Shown here in pieces: positions 8,347-12,907 of a stretch of 12,907 nucleotides of DNA. Under the pieces are notes generated by a model, which saw only the letters and a program-made list of their open reading frames with translations, had not been told where the DNA came from and did no database searches. Each line of letters begins with the position of its first letter. Within the stretch, counting starts at the first letter, position 1. The stretch is from Nitriliruptoraceae bacterium (lineage in GTDB: Bacteria > Actinomycetota > Nitriliruptoria > Nitriliruptorales > Nitriliruptoraceae). The stretch covers positions 1 through 12,907 of the forward strand of contig SLQK01000040.1 in the NCBI GenBank assembly GCA_007131525.1. The letters are read 5' to 3'. The position numbers were made by a program, and so were the translations under genes.

Positions 8347-9473
8347 GCGGCGGGGGTGAGGCTGCGGCCACGGGTGTGCTGCGCAAGCAACGCCTCCTGG
8401 GCCCGGCTCCACGGGTAGCTCAGGGCGCGCCGTCGGGCAGCCTCACGCCGCGTGGCTTCGTCGATGGCGACCAGCCGTCGGACCGCGAAGGCGAAGGCGA
8501 AGCGCTGTGGCGACGCTGCGGCACCCGCTGGTGTCAGCGCCGAGCGGCCCGCGGGCAGCCCCAGCAGTTCGGGCAAAGCTCCGGAGGTCGGGACGACGAT
8601 CGGGGTTCCAGATGCCAGCGCTTCCAGGGCGGCGAGCCCGAAGGTCTCCGCCGGGCAGGGGGCCAACGCCACGTCAGCTGCAGCGAGGTGGTGCGCGACC
8701 TGCTCGTGGGAGAGGTGGCCGAGGAAGCGTACGGGCAGTCCCCGGGCTGCCCGTTGGAGCGTGACACGCTGCGGGCCGTCGCCGAGGACGTCGAGGTGGC
8801 AGTCCGTCCCTTGGGAGAGCAGCTCGCGCAGGGTCTGCAGCGCGAGCTCGGGATGCTTCTCCCTGGAGAGTCGGCCGATCATGATCAACCGGATCCGGTC
8901 CCGTGGTCGCGAGGGCTCACGCAGCCGTGGGTGGAACCGGTCGAGGTCGACCCCCCAGGGCACCACCCGTGCGGCGCCGGCAGGGAAGGGCAGGGCGGCG
9001 AACCGGCTGGGCACGACCACCTCGCCGATGGTGCGTCCGAGGCGTCGGTCGGCAAACCTGGCGATGCGGTCCGAGAGGGTCCGGATGCGGCCGAAGGTTG
9101 ACAGTGTGTGATCGAGTCGTTCGTGGACGAGCATCGTGGTCGTGATGCCGCGCTCGCTGGCCCATGGGATGGTCCACGCGAGGCTGAATCGGTCCGAGAC
9201 CTCGAGCGCGTCGGGGCGCAGCGTCGTCAGAGTGGTCGCCACGGCCTTGCGGCCCAGCAGCAGCCGGTAGCCGCCGCTCGCCGGTACGGGTACCCCCGGC
9301 AGGGTGATGCGCAGCGTCCCGTCCGACTCGACGGTCTCGCTCGGCTGCGGGCCCGGTGTCACGACCACCCGGTCATGCCCGGCAGCGACGTACCCGGCTC
9401 CGAGCTCTTCGATCACCCGACGCAGTCCGCCGGAGTCGGGGGTTACCAGGTTCGCGAGCTGGACGATCCGCAT
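8343..9473 (-). CDS. GT4-family glycosyltransferase
   Basis: This is a 376-residue GT-B enzyme, retaining by family. The N-terminal half starts MRIVQLANLV and has the glycine-rich SGGLRRVIEEL acceptor-side loop at 14-24. The C-terminal nucleotide-sugar domain has GVDLDRFHP (174-182), a phosphate-binding GRLSREK (R201, K206) and the EX7E motif E276-E284 (ETFGLAALE). It resembles PimB/MgtA-type and MshA-type transferases in fold but I cannot assign donor or acceptor. The start is supported by GAGGAG (complement of 9481-9486) 7 nt upstream. It begins 20 bp after the MgtA-like gene and its stop overlaps the deacetylase start by 4 bp (ATGA), so the two are probably coupled. Confidence 0.9.
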   Translation of the reverse strand: MRIVQLANLVTPDSGGLRRVIEELGAGYVAAGHDRVVVTPGPQPSETVESDGTLRITLPGVPVPASGGYRLLLGRKAVATTLTTLRPDALEVSDRFSLAWTIPWASERGITTTMLVHERLDHTLSTFGRIRTLSDRIARFADRRLGRTIGEVVVPSRFAALPFPAGAARVVPWGVDLDRFHPRLREPSRPRDRIRLIMIGRLSREKHPELALQTLRELLSQGTDCHLDVLGDGPQRVTLQRAARGLPVRFLGHLSHEQVAHHLAAADVALAPCPAETFGLAALEALASGTPIVVPTSGALPELLGLPAGRSALTPAGAAASPQRFAFAFAVRRLVAIDEATRREAARRRALSYPWSRAQEALLAQHTRGRSLTPAA

Positions 9474-9493
9474 GGTCGGTCTCCTCGGGGAGG

Positions 9494-10630
9494 TCAGGCG
9501 GCATCGATGTGGGTTCGGTGGTGGTGCAGGACGTCGAGGTAGTGCGTCAGCAGCTCGTCACCGATCTCGTCCCAGGTGCGGTGTTGGACGTCGTGGTGCG
9601 CTGCCAGGCCGTACCGCACCCGGGCTGCGGGGTCGCGTACGAGCTCGACGACGGCGTCCCGCAGCCTGCTGGGGGTCTCCGGTGCCCACAGCGATCCGTT
9701 GCGGCCGGGTGTGACCAGGTCCAGCAGACCGCCGGCGGCCGGAGCAACGACGGGTACACCGGAGGCCAGGGCTTCCTGTGCTGCCTGGCAGAAGGTCTCG
9801 TTGGCGCCGGGGTGCACGAAGAGGTCGAGATCGGCGTAGGCCTGTGAGAGGTCGTGGCCGGTCAGCTGTCCGGTGAACCGCGCCCATGGCAGCTGCGCCT
9901 GCAGCGCAGCGCGTTCGGCACCCTCGCCGACGATCACCAGCTCGGTGCCGGGCAGGCCACGGAGGAGCGCGAGCCGGTCGACGCGCTTCTCGGCAGCCAG
10001 GCGTCCGACGTAGCCGATACGGACGATGGCGACGTCGGTGGTGGGGGGGCGGCGTCGGTGACGGGGGTGGAACGCGTGTGTATCGACCCCGCGCGGCCAG
10101 CAGTGCACGCGCAGGACGCCGTGGTGACGCAGCTGTTCGGCGGCCATCGTGGACGGCGCCAGGGTGCGGTCGGCCGCGTTGTGGATCCGCCGCAGCCAGC
10201 GCCACAGAGGACGCGCCGAGCGGTCGAACCCGTAGTGCTCGGCGAACCCGGCGACATCGGTCTGGTAGACCGCAACGCTGGGGATGCCCAGGTCCCTGGC
10301 GATCGTGCTCCCGCGTGCTCCCAGCAGTATCGGGGAGGCAAGGTGCACGACGTCGGGGACGAATCTCTCGAGTGCGGCACGCAGGGTTGGGGTCGGCAGG
10401 CCGAGCGGGAACTCTCGACACATGGGCAGCGGGACCGACGGCATCCGTAGGACCGGGGTGTCGCGATCGTCGGGATGGCCGGGGCCGGGCGCGATCACGA
10501 GCACCTCGCAGCCGCGACGGTGCAACTGCTCGACGACGTGACGGACCGAGCGTGCGACACCGTTGACGGATGGGGCGAACGACTCGGTCACGACCGCGAT
10601 CCGCCATGGGCGGCCGTGTGTCGGTGTCAT
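9494..10630 (-). CDS. MgtA/PimB-like GDP-mannose-dependent alpha-mannosyltransferase (GT4)
   Basis: This is a 378-residue GT-B glycosyltransferase. Characteristic stretches are RIAVVTESFAPSVNGVARSV (10-29), PDVVHLASPILLGARG (92-107), SVAVYQTDVAGFAEHYG (118-134), RGVDTHAFHP (180-189), VGRLAAEK (208-215; R210 and K215 in the donor phosphate site) and the EX7E pair E278-E286 in NETFCQAAQEALASG. From memory these match mycobacterial MgtA, which mannosylates a glucuronosyl-diacylglycerol acceptor, more closely than PimB; donor and acceptor here are inferred. No signal peptide is seen; action at the inner membrane face is expected. The ATG at 10630-10628 overlaps the GNAT stop as ATGA, and a much longer upstream extension in the same frame is rejected because it lies antisense-like within GNAT. 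Confidence 0.9.
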   Translation of the reverse strand: MTPTHGRPWRIAVVTESFAPSVNGVARSVRHVVEQLHRRGCEVLVIAPGPGHPDDRDTPVLRMPSVPLPMCREFPLGLPTPTLRAALERFVPDVVHLASPILLGARGSTIARDLGIPSVAVYQTDVAGFAEHYGFDRSARPLWRWLRRIHNAADRTLAPSTMAAEQLRHHGVLRVHCWPRGVDTHAFHPRHRRRPPTTDVAIVRIGYVGRLAAEKRVDRLALLRGLPGTELVIVGEGAERAALQAQLPWARFTGQLTGHDLSQAYADLDLFVHPGANETFCQAAQEALASGVPVVAPAAGGLLDLVTPGRNGSLWAPETPSRLRDAVVELVRDPAARVRYGLAAHHDVQHRTWDEIGDELLTHYLDVLHHHRTHIDAA

Positions 10631-11352
10631 CGTCGCACCACGCTGTCCGTGCGGGTGTCCAGCGCGCGGACGATGGTTGCTCGCTCCACCGGGCTCGCGA
10701 GTAGCCACGAGAACGTGAGGTTGCGTTGGCGGTGCACCACGGCCGCGCCGGCACGTTCGATCGCCGCCAAGGACCGGCCGGGTGGGACGTTCAACTCGCC
10801 GAACCACCCTGGTAGCCCCGCCGCTTCCACCATCGCGTCCATGGCTGCCACAAGTCGGTGTCCCGTGGCTCCGGCACGGATCTCCGGGTCGAGGTTCAGG
10901 TGCGCGTGCGCTGGCATCGGAGCGGCGGGGGCGGTCCACACGGTTGCGAGGCCATCGCGGATGCGCAGCCAGGCGAAGCGGCGGGCCGGTCCACGGCAGG
11001 TACCGAGCGCGATCCGGGCCGTGGCTCGCAGCCCCCAGGCGGCGGCATGCCAGCGCGACCAGCGCTCGTAGCCCGGCTGGTCGAGGCATGCCAGCAGGTA
11101 GCCACGGATCTGGCCGTCCGTGTCGGCCACCAGCACGGTGCCCCGTGTCAGGTACCAGTCGAGGCACAGCCGTGAGTAGCTGACCAGGCTGCGATCCTCG
11201 AAGGGCAGCGGCTGCCCCAGCAGCAGGGTGGCCCGGAAGATCCGCCGGACCTCGTCCTCCTCGCCGGATCTGAGGGGCCGGATTCGCACGCCACCATCAG
11301 CACCGTCGCGGCTCGCGGCCGTGTTGAGGGCGAGATCCGAAGGCGTGGACAT
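10627..11352 (-). CDS. GNAT-family N-acetyltransferase, first gene of operon
   Basis: The protein has 241 residues. Residues 22-90 form the first strands and helices (VRIRPLRSGEEDEVRRIF; GTVLVADTDGQIRGYLLAC). The acetyl-CoA-binding segment is at 151-171, HLNLDPEIRAGATGHRLVAA, with the RxxGxTG-type loop. The C-terminal part (GWFGELNVPPGRSLAAIERA, 182-201) fits motif B. The closest general type is the GNAT set with a PAHAHLNL stretch (147-154), which I associate with actinobacterial glycolipid loci; this is from memory. I chose ATG 11352; no clear Shine-Dalgarno precedes it. The frame is open far upstream through the helix-turn-helix relic, but that extension is not coding. Its stop overlaps the next start. 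It may acetylate an amino group on the operon's product, which is an inference. Confidence 0.88.
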   Translation of the reverse strand: MSTPSDLALNTAASRDGADGGVRIRPLRSGEEDEVRRIFRATLLLGQPLPFEDRSLVSYSRLCLDWYLTRGTVLVADTDGQIRGYLLACLDQPGYERWSRWHAAAWGLRATARIALGTCRGPARRFAWLRIRDGLATVWTAPAAPMPAHAHLNLDPEIRAGATGHRLVAAMDAMVEAAGLPGWFGELNVPPGRSLAAIERAGAAVVHRQRNLTFSWLLASPVERATIVRALDTRTDSVVRR

Positions 11353-11371
11353 GACGGAAGTACACCCATGT

Positions 11372-11385
11372 CGTCCGACCGGACG
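11372..11385. promoter_or_regulatory. Short palindrome upstream of the operon's first gene
   Basis: CGTCCG (11372-11377) and CGGACG (11380-11385) are perfect inverted arms around a 2-nt spacer, 19 bp before the GNAT start codon. The position suits a repressor site or part of a 5' leader. Six-base arms of this composition are frequent in such GC-rich DNA, so this is only a candidate. Confidence 0.2.
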
Positions 11386-11449
11386 CTGACGGGCACGTTG
11401 CTGGACGCCTGTGGTGACGTGACGATCGAGCGACAGCCAGGGCGTCGCT

Positions 11450-11483
11450 CTGCCGTTGCCGGCTACCGCGCCGGCGACGGCAG
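11450..11483. terminator. Strong 14-bp inverted repeat in the operon's upstream gap
   Basis: CTGCCGTTGCCGGC (11450-11463) pairs with GCCGGCGACGGCAG (11470-11483) across the 6-nt loop TACCGC. Thirteen of 14 pairs are Watson-Crick; the other is G-U in plus-strand RNA and A-C in minus-strand RNA. It sits between the helix-turn-helix relic and GNAT. No T-run follows on either strand. It could be a U-less terminator ending read-through from either side, or a protein-binding dyad. The structure is certain; the role is not. Confidence 0.45.
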
Positions 11484-11507
11484 GTGCTGTGCGAGCGAGA
11501 AGGGTGG

Positions 11508-11960
11508 TCACGCGACGACGGCGTCGGTGGATGCGGCACCGAGGGAGGGGGATGCGGCCGGCTTGAGCCAGGCGCCCAGGGTCGGCCGGAACACCCAGAG
11601 CAGCGCGGCTGCCTGGCCGGTCGTCAGCGTCTCGCCCCCGGCCGGCGTCGGGCCCACCTGGTCGTGGATGACGTCGGCGAGGATCCCGTCGAGCGACTCG
11701 GCTGCAGCCGCCGGTGAAGGGCACACCCGTGCAAGCGGTTGCCCCGATGGCAGGTCTGGGGTCGGCCCCGCCGGTCGAGGAGTGTCGATGGCCTCGTGGT
11801 CGCCGTTGGTCGCTGCCCGATGATTGGTCAGGACGGCCGCCCGAAGGAGCGTGTCTGCGTCCTCTGCGAGCTCGTGCGTGGGGTAGGTCGCTGCGTAGGA
11901 GGTGTGGATGTGCTGGAAGCGCACCTGGCAGGCGCCGGAGGGCAGCTGTCGGAACCCCAT
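11508..11960 (-). pseudogene. Integrase N-terminal-like remnant (copy 2) joined to a frameshifted excisionase-type helix-turn-helix
   Basis: ATG at 11960 opens MGFRQLPSGACQVRFQ, the typical start of an integrase arm-binding domain (residues 1-42). After a variable, Pro-rich linker, residues 111-132 (TLTTGQAAALLWVFRPTLGAWL) match the MerR/excisionase-type helix-turn-helix, usually LTTxQAAxLLGVSRPT. Here the turn Gly and Ser are replaced by Trp122 and Phe124. Just after this the frame is wrong: one base shift at about 11563-11567 restores QAGRIPLPRCRIHRR, which is the expected end of the domain. The resulting frame then has no stop and runs into GNAT. No catalytic integrase domain exists. The combination looks like fused fragments of a mobile element or antitoxin gene. 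Confidence 0.55.
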
Positions 11961-12049
11961 GGCGTGTCCTCGCTGTGGCCGTCTCAGCCGGCCGCCGTAC
12001 GCCGCGCGCATCGCAAGCCCACCGGGTTATCCGCAGCCTCAGCGGCTGG

Positions 12050-12430
12050 TCACCCGCCGTCGCGATCGTCGGGCACATCCCGACCGGCGTGGGCACCATC
12101 CCCATGGCGCTGGGCTATCTCGCCGTCATCGTCCTGCTCGACCGCCGCGGCAGCCGCTACCTCGAACGTTTCCGCAACGCCGGCCGCATGGCGCTGACCA
12201 ACTACCTCACGCAGACCATCCTCGGTCTCACCATGCTCGGGGTGCTGCTCGGTGACGTCGACCTGACCCGCACGATGATCGCCGTGTGGATCCTCGGTGT
12301 CTGGGCGCTGCAGCTGTGGTGGTCGACCGCGTGGCTGCAGCGCTACCGCTACGGCCCCTTCGAGTGGGCCTGGCGCAGCGCCACCTACCGTTCGCGCCAG
12401 CAGCTGCGAAGGCCACGCACCGCCAGCACC
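12050..12430 (+). pseudogene. DUF418 membrane-protein C-terminal fragment
   Basis: The plus-strand frame reads GTIPMALGYLAVIVLL, then NAGRMALTNYLTQTILGLTM, a third hydrophobic segment, WALQLWWSTAWLQRYRYGP and FEWAWRSATYR. These are the typical final membrane helices and the xRxGPxEWxWR ending of DUF418 proteins (full length about 400 residues, several membrane spans). The N-terminal two-thirds are absent; upstream sequence is the antisense of the integrase-like relic, so the gene was cut there. The usual stop is also missing: the frame continues through low-complexity Arg-rich codons and into the nucleotidyltransferase without a stop. Function of DUF418 proteins is largely unknown. Confidence 0.65.
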
Positions 12431-12594
12431 TGCGTGCCGTCCCGCGTGGCACACACGCGCGTTCGGAGACGACCGTTGACACCTCGCATCCGACCAGATG
12501 GCGGATCCCGATCACCCAGGTTCGAGCAGCGCGTTGACCGCTGTCCGCGAGTCCGACATCGTCTGGGCTTCGTCGGCGGTCCGTCGCGGGTCGG
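12431..12594. other. Gap between DUF418 relic and nucleotidyltransferase
   Basis: The sequence is open in the DUF418 frame but Arg/Pro-rich and does not look coding. A TTGACA at 12476-12481 matches a -35 consensus, but no convincing -10 lies 16-18 bp after it. Confidence 0.35.
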
Positions 12595-12600
12595 TAGGGT
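12595..12600 (+). promoter_or_regulatory. Putative -10 box for a leaderless transcript
   Basis: TAGGGT fits the actinobacterial TANNNT -10 pattern and ends 7 bp before the GTG start of the nucleotidyltransferase. That spacing would put the transcription start at or next to the G of GTG, as in leaderless mRNAs. The absence of a Shine-Dalgarno sequence supports this. The -35 region is weak (TTCGTC at 12569-12574 at best, with a long spacer). Confidence 0.4.
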
Positions 12601-12607
12601 GCCGAGC

Positions 12608-12907
12608 GTGGCTACCCCGCTCGAAGGGTTGGAGAGGATCCGCGCCGCGGCGGCGTCGGGTGAGCTCGACCTCGTCTGCGAACGGCTCGGTGTCGGCATG
12701 CTGGTCGTGTTCGGCAGTGCCGTCGACCCCGACCGGGTACGTGCGCCGGGCGACCTCGACATCGCGATCAGTCTCCGAGCCGGAGCGGCCGGCGACCTCG
12801 TTGACGTCGTCAACGCGCTGATCGACCTCACGGGTACCTCGGACATCGACGTGCTGGAACTCGGTAGCGCCGGGGTGGTCGCGCAGGCCCGGGCGCTCGG
12901 CCCACCA
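12608..12907 (+). CDS. Small nucleotidyltransferase-domain protein (partial, runs off the window)
   Basis: The first 100 residues are visible from a GTG at 12608. The nucleotidyltransferase pattern is present: GS at 36-37 in VVFGSAVDPD, the paired aspartates in GDLDIAI (D49, D51), and a possible third acidic residue in SDIDVLEL (D79/D81). This is the minimal nucleotidyltransferase (MNT) fold, which in toxin-antitoxin pairs is the antitoxin beside a HEPN toxin. The loop after GS lacks the common arginine (GSxARG). An N-terminal helical segment (LEGLERIRAAAASGELDLVC) precedes the domain. Partner and role lie beyond the edge. Confidence 0.75.
   Translation, partial: MATPLEGLERIRAAAASGELDLVCERLGVGMLVVFGSAVDPDRVRAPGDLDIAISLRAGAAGDLVDVVNALIDLTGTSDIDVLELGSAGVVAQARALGPP

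Noticed and set aside
9558..10754. 398-codon minus-strand frame overlapping the MgtA-like gene
   Set aside because: Arg/Pro-rich out-of-frame shadow of a well-supported glycosyltransferase.
10631..11167. Long N-terminal extension of the MgtA-like protein
   Set aside because: It overlaps GNAT in another frame, has shadow-like composition, and the family starts at the ATG at 10630.
1..12907. CRISPR array, rRNA, or complete insertion sequence
   Set aside because: No regularly spaced repeats, no rRNA-like sequence, and no transposase motif were seen on either strand.

Overview
The window is very GC-rich DNA with dense coding, GTG as well as ATG starts, and a likely leaderless gene near its right end. 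It carries MgtA/PimB-type and other GT4 glycosyltransferases, a PIG-L deacetylase and a CtpI-like P-type ATPase. Together these point to a high-GC actinobacterium. I cannot place it more finely from sequence alone.

Layout. Left edge (1-143): the 3' end of an unidentified plus-strand gene, followed by a small hairpin and about 470 bp with no convincing gene. At about 620-783 on the minus strand is a remnant that looks like the N-terminal DNA-binding part of a phage-type integrase. Positions 915-2586 (minus) hold a CotH-family secreted or anchored protein, broken by a frameshift and an in-frame TGA. Positions 2748-3184 (minus) hold an alpha/beta hydrolase that has lost its middle. Positions 3184-11352 (minus) hold an intact, tightly packed operon, in transcription order: GNAT acetyltransferase, MgtA-like mannosyltransferase, second GT4 glycosyltransferase, PIG-L/LmbE deacetylase, very large P-type ATPase. 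The hydrolase relic is translationally coupled to its end. Upstream of the operon are a strong inverted repeat (11450-11483) and a second integrase-like remnant joined to a frameshifted excisionase-type helix-turn-helix (11508-11960). The right edge, on the plus strand, has a truncated C-terminus of a DUF418 membrane protein and then the start of a small nucleotidyltransferase that runs off the window.

How it works together. The operon genes overlap by ATGA (twice) and TGATG (once) or are 12-20 bp apart, so they should be made together. Two GT4 enzymes, a deacetylase of the GlcNAc-deacetylating superfamily and an acetyltransferase suggest assembly and N-acyl editing of a glycolipid or small glycoside. 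The enzyme classes match three of the four mycothiol steps, but the sequences do not identify it as mycothiol synthesis. The ATPase keeps the SERCA-type calcium-site residues. It also carries a decayed heavy-metal-type ATPase half at its N-terminus, which is the most unusual protein feature here.

The flanks are decaying and the core is not. All the broken genes lie outside the five operon genes, and two related integrase-like remnants sit in direct orientation about 11.2 kb apart, around the block. This fits old mobile-element activity, though sequencing error at single frameshifts cannot be excluded.
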